Source of the DNA: Treponema sp.
GTDB lineage: Bacteria; Spirochaetota; Spirochaetia; Treponematales; Treponemataceae
Direction of reading: 5' to 3'
DNA: 64,000 bases
Assembly (NCBI GenBank): GCA_017449265.1
Contig: JAFSJW010000080.1
Span: 62,001-126,000 of the forward strand
Shown here: one piece after another, positions 25,536 to 33,583 of the stretch
How the letters are laid out: each line of letters opens with the position of its first letter
Position numbering within the stretch: the stretch's first letter is position 1
Notes under the pieces: generated by a model
The model's database searches: none
Told to the model about the DNA's origin: nothing
Seen by the model: the letters and a program-made list of their open reading frames with translations, nothing else
Program-made: the position numbers and the translations under genes

Positions 25536-25540
25536 TAATC

Positions 25541-25573
25541 AAAAAGCCATTCCAAAACGGAGTGGCTTTTTCT
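25541..25573 (+). terminator. Intrinsic terminator of the che operon
   Basis: AAAAAGCCATTCC (25541-25553) pairs with GGAGTGGCTTTTT (25559-25571) around the loop AAAAC. The T-run closes the stem. Confidence 0.85.
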
Positions 25574-25590
25574 TTGTGTGCACAAGCTGA

Positions 25591-25619
25591 TTGTTTATAA
25601 GCGTAGAAAATGTTAGAAT
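25591..25619 (+). promoter_or_regulatory. Promoter of pyrG (near-leaderless)
   Basis: TTGTTT (25591-25596), a 17-base spacer and TAGAAT (25614-25619). The ATG lies nine bases after the -10 with no Shine-Dalgarno, implying a leader of only a few bases. Confidence 0.45.
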
Positions 25620-25628
25620 CGTAATAAT

Positions 25629-27233
25629 ATGAGCAAATATATTCTTGTAACAAGTGGTGTATGTTCCAGTTTAGGAAAAGGTGTGGCGACTTCTGCAATC
25701 GGGAGTCTTCTTGAGTCAGCCGGATTAAAAATCGCAATTATGAAGTGCGATCCGTACATCAATATTGATGCAGGAACTATTAGTCCGTATCAGCATGGTG
25801 AGGTCTATGTTACGGAGGATGGTGCTGAGACTGACAGTGATTTGGGAAATTATTCACGCTTTACGACTGTCAGTTTGAGTAACGAGAACCTTGTTACAAT
25901 TGGCAAGGTGTATGATGCCGTAATCAGAAATGAGCGCGCCGGAAGATATAACGGGCGCACGGTTCAGGTGATTCCTCATGTTACCGATGAGATAAAGCGG
26001 CGTATTATTTCTATGGGCACACGGACTGACGCTGATGTTGTAATCGTCGAGATTGGCGGGACTGTTGGTGACATAGAGTCCATTCCGTTCCTTGAGGTGG
26101 CGCGCCAGCTTTCACACGAGCTTGGAAAAGGAAATTGCATAACGATTCATCTTGCGCTTGTTCCGACGATTATTGGCGGGGAGCATAAATCAAAACCGAT
26201 GCAGCAGTCGGTCAAGAAATTGCAGGAAACTGGAATTCAGCCTGATATTCTTTTGTGCAGGTCAGACCGCATGATTGACGAGGATATGCGAAAGAAAATC
26301 GCGATGTTCTGCAATGTTGGCGTAGGCTCTGTGTTCACTTCAACTGACCTTGAATATTCAATTTATGAGCTTCCGATTCTTTTCAATGAGCAGGGGCTGG
26401 ACAGAAAGATTTTTGACAAACTGAATCTTGGCGACATAAAATCAGATATAAAGCCGTGGGTGGATTTTGTATCGAAAGTCAAATCTCCTTCAAGAAAGAT
26501 AACCGTAGCTATGGTTGGAAAAAAAGACTATCTGGATGACTGTTTCAAGAGCGTCCGTGAAAGTCTTTTTCATGCAGCTGTCACCAGCTTCAATGCTGAA
26601 ATCGAAGTTAGAAAAATCGATGCAGAGAGCCTTGAGGAAACAAAAGATGTTGCTCCGTACTATAAGAATGTGGATGCTATAATAATTCCTGGAAATTATG
26701 GGCAGAGGGGATTTCTGGGGCTTTTGCAGACTGTAAAATATGCCCGTGAGAACTTAGTGCCTTTCTTGGGAATTGATTTGGGAATGCAGCTTATGGCTAT
26801 AGAGTCTGCGCGCTCGCTTCTTCTGTGGAAAGATGCTGATTCTACGGAATTTATGCAGAACACGGAGCATCCTATTATTTCGCTTCCTGAAGAGCAGTCT
26901 GGCTCTGTTTCCGCAGGAATAATGAAGCTCGGTGCTTCGTCCGTGGCAATAGAGCGCGACTCAAAATTGTATGAGATTTTTATGAAAGAAACCGTGATTG
27001 AGCGTCATCGGTCAAAGTATACATTTGACAAGCGATATACGGACGACCTTGCTACGCAGGGACTTTTGATTTCCGCTCGCTCAAAAGATGATGGTCAGGT
27101 AGAGGCATTCGAGTGGAAAAATCATCCGTGGGGAATAGGGGTTCAGTTCCATCCTGAATTTATCTCCCGGCCGACGAAACCTCATCCGCTGTTCGTTTCA
27201 TTTATCGGAGCGGCTTTTGACTCAAAAAAATAG
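25629..27233 (+). CDS. pyrG: CTP synthase with substituted glutaminase nucleophile
   Basis: A 534-residue CTP synthase. The amidoligase half is canonical: VTSGVCSSLGKGVATSAIG, CDPYINIDAGTISPYQHGEVYVTEDGAETD, and EIGGTVGDIESIPFLEA-like EIGGTVGDIESIPFLEV. In the C-terminal class I glutaminase domain the family motif GICLGMQ reads GIDLGMQ: the nucleophilic Cys is Asp383 (codon GAT at 26775). The oxyanion segment, usually GGFGxRG, reads GNYGQRG, while the HPE triad residues in GVQFHPEF remain. The enzyme should still make CTP from UTP, but probably with free ammonia rather than glutamine. Family and reading frame are certain; the biochemical consequence is inferred. Confidence 0.95.
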   Translation: MSKYILVTSGVCSSLGKGVATSAIGSLLESAGLKIAIMKCDPYINIDAGTISPYQHGEVYVTEDGAETDSDLGNYSRFTTVSLSNENLVTIGKVYDAVIRNERAGRYNGRTVQVIPHVTDEIKRRIISMGTRTDADVVIVEIGGTVGDIESIPFLEVARQLSHELGKGNCITIHLALVPTIIGGEHKSKPMQQSVKKLQETGIQPDILLCRSDRMIDEDMRKKIAMFCNVGVGSVFTSTDLEYSIYELPILFNEQGLDRKIFDKLNLGDIKSDIKPWVDFVSKVKSPSRKITVAMVGKKDYLDDCFKSVRESLFHAAVTSFNAEIEVRKIDAESLEETKDVAPYYKNVDAIIIPGNYGQRGFLGLLQTVKYARENLVPFLGIDLGMQLMAIESARSLLLWKDADSTEFMQNTEHPIISLPEEQSGSVSAGIMKLGASSVAIERDSKLYEIFMKETVIERHRSKYTFDKRYTDDLATQGLLISARSKDDGQVEAFEWKNHPWGIGVQFHPEFISRPTKPHPLFVSFIGAAFDSKK

Positions 27234-27789
27234 GAAGCTAGCTTTAAAAATCAACTTTTCTCTCTTGTTTTTTTTCTCTTTTGTCTTTTTCTTTGGGGCA
27301 TGTTCGTTGAATTATGCGCGCGAGGAAAATTTTGAGGAAACGAATCCTGAGATGATTTTCAACAATGCTGTTTTCAGCCGCTTCCGCACGAACAGACTTT
27401 CCGTGAGCCTTGAAGCTGGGAAACTTGAGCAGTACAAAAGCGGTAATGAGTCATTCGCATCCGATGTTTCTTTCAGGACATTTGACAAAACCGGGGCAAA
27501 GGAGGCAGAGGGGACTTGTGGTCTTATTTCCGCCGACACAAAGAACGAAAATTATTATTTGTTCGGAAACATCGATTTGCATCTTATCAAGGATAAAACG
27601 GAGATTCTTGCCGAATACCTTAATTTTGACAAGCACTCGGAGCAAATTATCAGCGGGAGCGAAAGCCAGGTTTCTATAATAAAGGACAACGCGAAAATTT
27701 CTGGCGTTGGTTTCAGTGCGAGCGGATTGAGCCGGAGTTTCAGTTTTATGAAAAATGTTTCTGGTACGCTTGAGACCGATAAAAAGTGA
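27217..27789 (+). CDS. lptC: LptC-like lipoprotein of the envelope lipid export system
   Basis: A 190-residue lipoprotein. A hydrophobic segment ends in a lipobox (FFFGACS, Cys about residue 29), followed by the LptC-type region with MIFNNAVFSRFRTNRLSVSLEAGKLEQY and repeating beta-strands (FGNIDLHLIKDKTEILAEYLNFD). I use the TTG at 27217, which overlaps the pyrG end by 17 bases and has GGAG just upstream. No ATG precedes the hydrophobic segment. Neighbouring lptA and lptB support the assignment. Its substrate in treponemes need not be typical LPS. Confidence 0.82.
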   Translation: MTQKNRKLALKINFSLLFFFSFVFFFGACSLNYAREENFEETNPEMIFNNAVFSRFRTNRLSVSLEAGKLEQYKSGNESFASDVSFRTFDKTGAKEAEGTCGLISADTKNENYYLFGNIDLHLIKDKTEILAEYLNFDKHSEQIISGSESQVSIIKDNAKISGVGFSASGLSRSFSFMKNVSGTLETDKK

Positions 27790-27796
27790 GATTTTT

Positions 27797-28558
27797 ATGT
27801 GGAAAAAACCGTTCGTTTTTTTTGTTCTGCTTTTGGCATGCTCATTTGCGTTTTCCGAGAAAATAACATTCAGCTCAGATTCCATGTTCGGAAAATCCGG
27901 GAGCAAGTCTGATGAAACTAAGCTTTTTGGAAATGCTTGCGTAAAAACGGAGACAATGGAGATTTCTGCTGATGAAATTACCCTGAGCGGGGATAATTTC
28001 CGTTTCATCGAGGCTGTAGGAAATGTTCGCGGAAAAAATTATGAGAGCAAAATGGATTTTACCTGCGGGACGATGAAATATGACAGGACGACTAAAGTTG
28101 CGAATCTTGAAGATTCAGTTCATCTTATTGATATAAAAAACAAGGTCACGGCTGATGCTCAGATGATTGAGTATGATCAGGAGACTGACATTGCAATTAT
28201 GCAGATGAATGTGAACTTAAAGCAGAAGAACAATCTTTGTACTTGCTCATATGCCGTTTATAAGAAAAAGGCACAGCGGCTTGAGATGAGCGGAAATCCA
28301 AAAATCGTTCAGGACGATGACACTTTCCGTGCGCAAGAGATAACGCTGAATCTTGAAACTCAGGAAATCACTCTTGACGGACGCGTTCAGGGGGCTGTCA
28401 CTGACACAAAATCAGAGGGGAAGGGGGCTTCGGACAGTTCCAAGGAAAAGACCTCAAAGCCTGCTCAGAATGACGGCGGAAAAAAAGAACAGACTCCGAA
28501 TAATGGCGGTATCGATGGAGAAAAATCGTCAGGTGAAGGAGCGGAGAAAAAATCATGA
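27797..28558 (+). CDS. lptA: LptA/OstA-like periplasmic protein
   Basis: A 253-residue secreted protein. The signal peptide is MWKKPFVFFVLLLACSFAFS. The OstA fold is visible as repeated strands ISADEITLSGDNFRFIEAVGNVRGK, YESKMDFTCGTMKYDRTTK and AQEITLNLETQEITLDGRVQG. LptA bridges inner and outer membranes in lipid export. The C-terminal 45 residues are a low-complexity Ser/Lys/Glu/Gly tail. ATG 27797 is preferred to an in-frame codon 42 bases upstream inside lptC because it starts the signal peptide. lptB overlaps its end (ATGA). Confidence 0.85.
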   Translation: MWKKPFVFFVLLLACSFAFSEKITFSSDSMFGKSGSKSDETKLFGNACVKTETMEISADEITLSGDNFRFIEAVGNVRGKNYESKMDFTCGTMKYDRTTKVANLEDSVHLIDIKNKVTADAQMIEYDQETDIAIMQMNVNLKQKNNLCTCSYAVYKKKAQRLEMSGNPKIVQDDDTFRAQEITLNLETQEITLDGRVQGAVTDTKSEGKGASDSSKEKTSKPAQNDGGKKEQTPNNGGIDGEKSSGEGAEKKS

Positions 28559-29349
28559 GCGACATTGTTGATAATACGAATCTTGATGAAAAAAAAAATC
28601 CAAATACTTATTCAGATAAAATTGTTCACACGCTTAGGGTCTCAAGCCTTTACAAATATTTCGGAAGGAAAAAGGCAGTTCAAGGCGTTGATTTTTCGAT
28701 GAAATCTTGTGAGGTGGTCGGATTGCTCGGTCCGAACGGTGCTGGAAAAACTACGAGTTTCTACATGATTGTGGGCTTTCACAAGCCGACTTCGGGCGAG
28801 ATTTTTCTTGACAACGAGCGTATTACGAAGCTTCCGATGTACAAGCGGGCGCAGCTTGGAATTTCGTATCTTCCGCAAGAGCCGAGCGTGTTCCGTAAGC
28901 TCACGGTTGAGGAGAATATCTGGTCAATCCTTGAGACACGGCGTGATTTGAGCCACGAGCAGAAAAAAAAATACCTTGAGGATTTGATAGAAGAATTTTC
29001 AATCGGGCATATAAGAAAGCAGCAGGCGTTCACGCTTTCGGGGGGCGAGCGGCGGCGCACTGAGATTGCGCGTTCGCTTGCGATTGAGCCGAAATTCCTT
29101 CTTCTGGACGAGCCGTTTGCCGGAATTGACCCGATTGCGGTGGCAGACATTAAGGGAATGATTCGGCTTCTTGCAAAGCGCGGAATTGGGGTTCTTATCA
29201 CTGACCACAATGTGCGCGACACCCTTGAAATTACGGACAGGGCTTATATCGTGAGCCAGGGGCAAATCAGAATTTCCGGAAGCCAGGAAGAAATCATCAA
29301 CAATCCGCTTGCGAAAGAAATCTATCTGGGCGAGAATTTCCATATGTGA
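28555..29349 (+). CDS. lptB: Lipid export ABC ATPase LptB
   Basis: A 264-residue ATPase. Walker A is GPNGAGKTTSFYM, the Q-loop region SYLPQEPSVFRKLTVEENI is LptB-specific, the signature is FTLSGGERRRTEIARSLA, and Walker B is FLLLDEPFAGIDPIAV with the H-loop ITDHNVRDTLEI. It powers the LptBFG extractor. A 25-residue hydrophilic N-terminal extension precedes the ABC domain. It overlaps lptA by four bases, forming the set lptC-lptA-lptB. LptF/G are not in the window. Confidence 0.95.
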   Translation: MSDIVDNTNLDEKKNPNTYSDKIVHTLRVSSLYKYFGRKKAVQGVDFSMKSCEVVGLLGPNGAGKTTSFYMIVGFHKPTSGEIFLDNERITKLPMYKRAQLGISYLPQEPSVFRKLTVEENIWSILETRRDLSHEQKKKYLEDLIEEFSIGHIRKQQAFTLSGGERRRTEIARSLAIEPKFLLLDEPFAGIDPIAVADIKGMIRLLAKRGIGVLITDHNVRDTLEITDRAYIVSQGQIRISGSQEEIINNPLAKEIYLGENFHM

Positions 29350-29411
29350 GTTTTGGCTTTGTTCATCTCGTGAATCTATACTTCGCGACTTTTTTCTATT
29401 ATAATTAAATT

Positions 29412-30833
29412 ATGGAAACACGAAATATTTTTGAGAATCTCTCTTGTATTGACCACCGCTATTCACTTTCTGAGAAAGCGGCTTTTGACGGACTTTCACA
29501 GTACATTTCTGAGCAGGCTTCAATCCGCTCTTGCGCTAAGTGTGAGGCGGCTCTTGTTAAGGCGCACCTCAAAGTTCGCGGAACGCTCACGGACGAACTT
29601 GCAAAAACTTTGGATGATGTTGCGGCAAACATTGACCCGGAGGAAGTTTACGCCGAAGAAGAAAAGACAAAGCACAATATCCGCGCGCTTGTCAATGTAA
29701 TGAAAACAAAAGTCAACGCCGAAATTGGTCCTCTGATTCACTTAGGGGCTACTTCGGTCGATATTCTTGATACAGCTTTGAGCTGCCGAATGAGAGATGT
29801 CACAAAAAATGTCGTTCTTCCAGAACTCAAGCAGCTTGAAAAATATCTTTGCGAAATAGCAGAGCGTGAGTGCGCAACCCCGCAGGTAGGTCGGACTCAT
29901 GGTCAGCACGCAGTTCCAATCACATTCGGCTGGTCCATCGCAGAATTTGTCGCCCGCCTGGGAAAATCAATCCTCCGCATTGAAGAGCTTTCAAATGACT
30001 TGGTTGGAAAGCTCGCAGGTCCTGTTGGCTCATACAATGGACCAAGCATGATTGTAAAGGACCCGGAAGAGCTTGAGAGAATCTACACTGAATTCTTAGG
30101 ATTAAAGCCAAGTGAATATTCAAACCAGCTCGTAGAGCCAGAGCATGTTTTGCGTCTCCTTTTGGAGATGAATGTTGCATTCGGAATCATCGCAAATCTG
30201 GCTGACGATTTGCGCAACTTGCAGCGTTCGGAAATCGGTGAGGTGTTTGAATATTTCGCAAGCACACAGGTTGGCTCTTCAACAATGCCTCAGAAACGAA
30301 ATCCGTGGAACAGCGAGCATGTAAAATCGTTGTGGAAGGCAATGTGCCCGCGCGTAATCACTTTCTATATGGATCAGATTTCAGAGCACCAGCGCGACCT
30401 TACAAACTCAGCAAGCCAGAGGTTCATTACTGATTATGTTTCAGGCTTCACAATGGCAGTTGCCCGCATGAACTCGGTTGTAAAAGGCTTACAGGCGGAC
30501 AAAGAAGGCATGGCCCGCAATTTGCAGGGAGCCGGCGGAAAGGTCAAGGGCGGTGTTCTTGCTGAGCCTGCATACATTTTGCTCGGTGAGGCCGGAGTAA
30601 ACGACGGTCACGAAGTTATCAGAAAAATTACTTTGGAAGCCGAAAAGAGCGGAAAGACTTTCTTTGAAGTTCTCAAAACTCACCAAGAGGCTTTTGCAAA
30701 AATCACAGCACAGCTCGAAAAGCTTGGAATCGAAAATCCTGCAACATTCTTTGAGAATCCGGCAAATTATTGCGGTTTGGCTGCGGTAAAATCAAAGAGG
30801 CTTGCTCAGAAATATTCAGAGCTGATGAAATAA
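29412..30833 (+). CDS. purB: Adenylosuccinate lyase
   Basis: A 473-residue fumarase/aspartase-superfamily enzyme for two steps of purine synthesis (SAICAR to AICAR, adenylosuccinate to AMP). The signature loop is SSTMPQKRNPWNSEHVKSL with the catalytic Ser; HLGATSVDILDTALS and VGRTHGQHAVPITFG carry substrate and catalytic His residues. There is no Shine-Dalgarno: TATAAT (29400-29405) ends six bases before the ATG, so the mRNA is probably leaderless. A palindrome copy begins six bases after the stop. Confidence 0.96.
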   Translation: METRNIFENLSCIDHRYSLSEKAAFDGLSQYISEQASIRSCAKCEAALVKAHLKVRGTLTDELAKTLDDVAANIDPEEVYAEEEKTKHNIRALVNVMKTKVNAEIGPLIHLGATSVDILDTALSCRMRDVTKNVVLPELKQLEKYLCEIAERECATPQVGRTHGQHAVPITFGWSIAEFVARLGKSILRIEELSNDLVGKLAGPVGSYNGPSMIVKDPEELERIYTEFLGLKPSEYSNQLVEPEHVLRLLLEMNVAFGIIANLADDLRNLQRSEIGEVFEYFASTQVGSSTMPQKRNPWNSEHVKSLWKAMCPRVITFYMDQISEHQRDLTNSASQRFITDYVSGFTMAVARMNSVVKGLQADKEGMARNLQGAGGKVKGGVLAEPAYILLGEAGVNDGHEVIRKITLEAEKSGKTFFEVLKTHQEAFAKITAQLEKLGIENPATFFENPANYCGLAAVKSKRLAQKYSELMK

Positions 30834-30838
30834 ATAAT

Positions 30839-30877
30839 TAGAGCTGTTCGGAAACATCAGTTTTCCGAACAGGTCTA
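30839..30877 (+). repeat. Dispersed 39-bp palindrome copy
   Basis: Left arm TAGAGCTGTTCGGAAA, loop CATCAGT, right arm TTTCCGAACAGGTCTA; one mismatch in the 16-bp stem. It lies between purB and the MBOAT gene. Confidence 0.8.
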
Positions 30878-30889
30878 CTGGACTATTCT

Positions 30890-32338
30890 ATGTCGTTCAT
30901 TTCACTTACATTCAGCGCATTTTTTTTGATTTTCATTTCGCTCTATCATCTTGCTTCTCGATTAAAGAAAAACGCCGTGTTCGCTCAACAAATCCTGCTT
31001 TTACTGGCAGGTTTTGTTTTTTACGGCTTTGCTGATTTGCACTTCTTACCTTTTCTTCTATATGTATGCGCGCTTTCTTACATAGGCGGAATTTTTTGTA
31101 AGAAACGAGTTCTGCTTGTAATTTTTATTTTGGCTGACCTTGCACCGCTCTTGTTCTTCAAATACGCTCCGAATGGCTGGCGTGCTCATATAATCTTTCC
31201 GCTCGGTCTTTCGTTCTTTACATTCCAGAGCATAAGCTACATCGCAGACTGCTACACAAAGAAAATCGAGGCGGAGCGGAATCTTTTGACTGTCGCACAG
31301 TTCATAAGCTTTTTTCCTGTGATTTCAAGTGGACCGATTCAGCGAGCAGGAAATCTTATTCCTCAATTTAAGGCTGTTCATCATTTTGATTACGACAATG
31401 CGACCGACGGAATGAAACTTTTCGCATGGGGAATGTTCAAAAAACTGTGCATCGCGGACAGAATCGCCATATATGTGAATTATGTCTACGGAAACGCTGG
31501 CGAGCAATACGGTCTTGCACTTCTTTTGGCGACCGTGCTTTATTCGTTCCAGATTTACTGTGACTTTTCGGGCTACAGCGACATGGCAATCGGCGTCGCT
31601 CGCTACATGGGCTTTAATGTCGGAAAGAATTTTGACCATCCGTATTTGTCGCAGTCCGTGGGGGACTTCTGGCGGCGGTGGCACATTTCGCTTTCTTCTT
31701 GGCTTCGCGATTATGTCTACATTCCGCTCGGCGGAAGCCGTGTCGCGCTTCCACGAATCTACGCGAATCTTTTTATCACATTTTTGGTCAGCGGAATCTG
31801 GCATGGTTCCACATGGAATTTCGTGATTTGGGGCTTGCTTCACGGATTTTATTTATGTGTCGGGCGAACGATGAAACCTGTTTTTGAGAGAATGAAAATC
31901 CCTTCATGTCTGAAAGTTATTTTCACATTCTGTCTTGTGACTTTCGCTTGGATTTTCTTTAGCGCGGGCAGCTTGCCTGACTCATTCATAATTCTGAAAA
32001 AACAGTCGCATATCCCGAATGAGTTGCTTCATTTTTCAAGCATGAAAAATGAGATTGGAATCAAAGAAAGTTTACGCACGATGTTTGCATTAGTTCACAA
32101 TTCATGTGGCGGCTTCACGGGAATGGCAAAAACTTTTGTTCTTCTCGGAGCTTTATTTTTCTCTGAAATTCTTACACTTCAGAAAAGCGGACTTGAATTT
32201 CTGCGTGAAAAGAAAACGACTGTCCGATGGGCTATATACCTTATCTGCCTACTGTTTTTGCTCAAAAAACTTCCGCTCACTTTATCTTTTGAAACGAAAG
32301 AAAAATATTCAACAAATTTTATCTATCAGAATTTTTAG
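30890..32338 (+). CDS. MBOAT O-acyltransferase (AlgI-like)
   Basis: A 482-residue polytopic membrane protein with at least nine hydrophobic helices. The AlgI/DltB-type motifs are present: FPLGLSFFTFQSISYIADCY, FFPVISSGPIQRAGNLIPQF, YCDFSGYSDMAIG, DFWRRWHISLSSWLRDYVYIPLGGS and the catalytic His in FLVSGIWHGSTWNF. Such proteins move acyl (usually acetyl) groups across the membrane onto surface glycans. The next gene encodes a membrane-anchored SGNH-like protein, the usual partner arrangement for O-acetylation of an exported polysaccharide. The glycan substrate is unknown. Confidence 0.93.
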   Translation: MSFISLTFSAFFLIFISLYHLASRLKKNAVFAQQILLLLAGFVFYGFADLHFLPFLLYVCALSYIGGIFCKKRVLLVIFILADLAPLLFFKYAPNGWRAHIIFPLGLSFFTFQSISYIADCYTKKIEAERNLLTVAQFISFFPVISSGPIQRAGNLIPQFKAVHHFDYDNATDGMKLFAWGMFKKLCIADRIAIYVNYVYGNAGEQYGLALLLATVLYSFQIYCDFSGYSDMAIGVARYMGFNVGKNFDHPYLSQSVGDFWRRWHISLSSWLRDYVYIPLGGSRVALPRIYANLFITFLVSGIWHGSTWNFVIWGLLHGFYLCVGRTMKPVFERMKIPSCLKVIFTFCLVTFAWIFFSAGSLPDSFIILKKQSHIPNELLHFSSMKNEIGIKESLRTMFALVHNSCGGFTGMAKTFVLLGALFFSEILTLQKSGLEFLREKKTTVRWAIYLICLLFLLKKLPLTLSFETKEKYSTNFIYQNF

Positions 32339-32346
32339 GGGATTCC

Positions 32347-33422
32347 ATGAAACTGTTTTTGACAAAGGCAATTCTAGTATTTCTTGTTGTTATCGGGGGA
32401 TTTTTATAAAAAACATAGATTTTCTTAAGCAAATCTATGAGGCATACCATTATGACACTTTCAATGTATTTCACTGGAAAAACATACGGTTCACGATTGC
32501 CGAGCCTAACAAGAATTTTGTAAAAACACAGTACATCATACATAATCCGAAGAAATTCAATGCGTTTATCTTCGGTTCTTCGAGGGTAGGTCTGTTACCA
32601 AAAGATGCGTTGCCAAAATCCATGAACGATTCTGAATTAAAATGGTACAATATGACTTATTCTGTTGGAACGCCTAATGACCATCTTATGACTCTTCAAA
32701 CTTTTCTGAAAGCCAATGTAAAAATAAAGGCTGTTCTCATCGGTTTTGATGAAATTGCAATGTGGCGTTCCGCAGAAGTGCAAAAAATTGACTTAGTAAG
32801 AGCACCGTTTCAACTCTATAAAAATAAATTTGAATTTTATCTTCCGTATTTACAACTGAAGACCGATGAATCAATAAAAAAGCAAATTGAAGAATATGTT
32901 GAAGAAAACCACATTGCTAAAAAAGAAGTTTTTTATGAGTATGGCTGGGATGGTGGAAAAACTGCTGATTACTCACTTACAGAAAATCCCGACATGGAGC
33001 GATACAATATTGGTGGCGGTGCTTATTCACAAAAAGATTCATATAAAGATTTAGAAGCCATCGTTAATCTATGCATGGAGAACAACATAAAAACCATTCT
33101 TTTTACAAATCCGTTATATCAGAATCTTTACAAAACTTCCGTAAATGGCGGCTATTTCGACTTTCTCCGTAAAGTTGCCCAAAATTGTGAGTTTTATAAT
33201 TTTTCCTCCCTCAACAACTACACAAAAAATCCCGCATACTATTTTGACTGGTCTCATTACCGCCAGCCTCTTGCCCTGTTAATCGAAAAAATAATTTTCG
33301 GAACGGAAGAAGAAAAGGCGCAAATCCGCAAAGATGCAGGTGACGAGCTTTGGGGCATTAAAGTAAACGCCGAGAATATTGATTTCGTGATTCAAAAATT
33401 GCAGGAACAGTTTGAAATTTGA
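32347..33422 (+). pseudogene. SGNH-like acetylation partner, frameshifted near its 5' end
   Basis: The ATG at 32347 follows AGGGG and opens MKLFLTKAILVFLVVIGGFL, a membrane anchor, but meets TAA at about 32407. One extra base in the G5 (32395-32399 region) or T5 run would continue it as GFFIKNIDFLKQIYEAYHYD and on to 33422. The downstream frame has no start codon of its own after the MBOAT stop. The long part shows an SGNH-like pattern: FIFGSSRVGLLP near the N-terminus, and FDWSHYRQPLA (D-x2-H) near the C-terminus, as in DltD/AlgJ/AlgX-type proteins. It may be a true pseudogene, an ON/OFF phase state or a sequencing error. Confidence 0.75.
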
Positions 33423-33494
33423 TATTTTCCTCTCATGCCTAAGCCGAGCTGGGTATATTTGGTTTGTGAGCGTGGAACGCACTTATAATCTTAC

Positions 33495-33522
33495 TTGAAT
33501 TCTTTTCAAAACCATTTATAAT
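33495..33522 (+). promoter_or_regulatory. Promoter upstream of the first pectate lyase
   Basis: TTGAAT (33495-33500), a 16-base spacer and a perfect TATAAT (33517-33522). Transcription would start near 33529, just before the terminator-like hairpin at 33538. Confidence 0.6.
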
Positions 33523-33537
33523 TTTAATTGTTAATAT

Positions 33538-33567
33538 AGGTGATTCTTAGGCGAATCACCTTTTTTT
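33538..33567 (+). terminator. Intrinsic terminator lying between promoter and pectate lyase gene
   Basis: AGGTGATTC and GAATCACCT form a perfect 9-bp stem with a six-base loop, followed by seven T. It sits 17 bases before the GTG start of the pectate lyase and after the promoter at 33495-33522, so it may act as an attenuator rather than only ending the upstream gene. Confidence 0.75.
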
Positions 33568-33583
33568 GTAACGGAGGTTTATT

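Noticed and set aside
32106-32346. Upstream start for the SGNH-like gene inside the MBOAT gene
   Set aside because: It would overlap the MBOAT frame by over 230 bases and translate a sequence without anchor or similarity; the ATG at 32347 has AGGGG and a membrane anchor.
32395-32413. Programmed -1 frameshift in the MBOAT partner gene
   Set aside because: The site resembles a slippery heptamer only partly (ATTTTTA rather than TTTTTTA) and no downstream stimulatory structure is obvious; a tract-length change is simpler.
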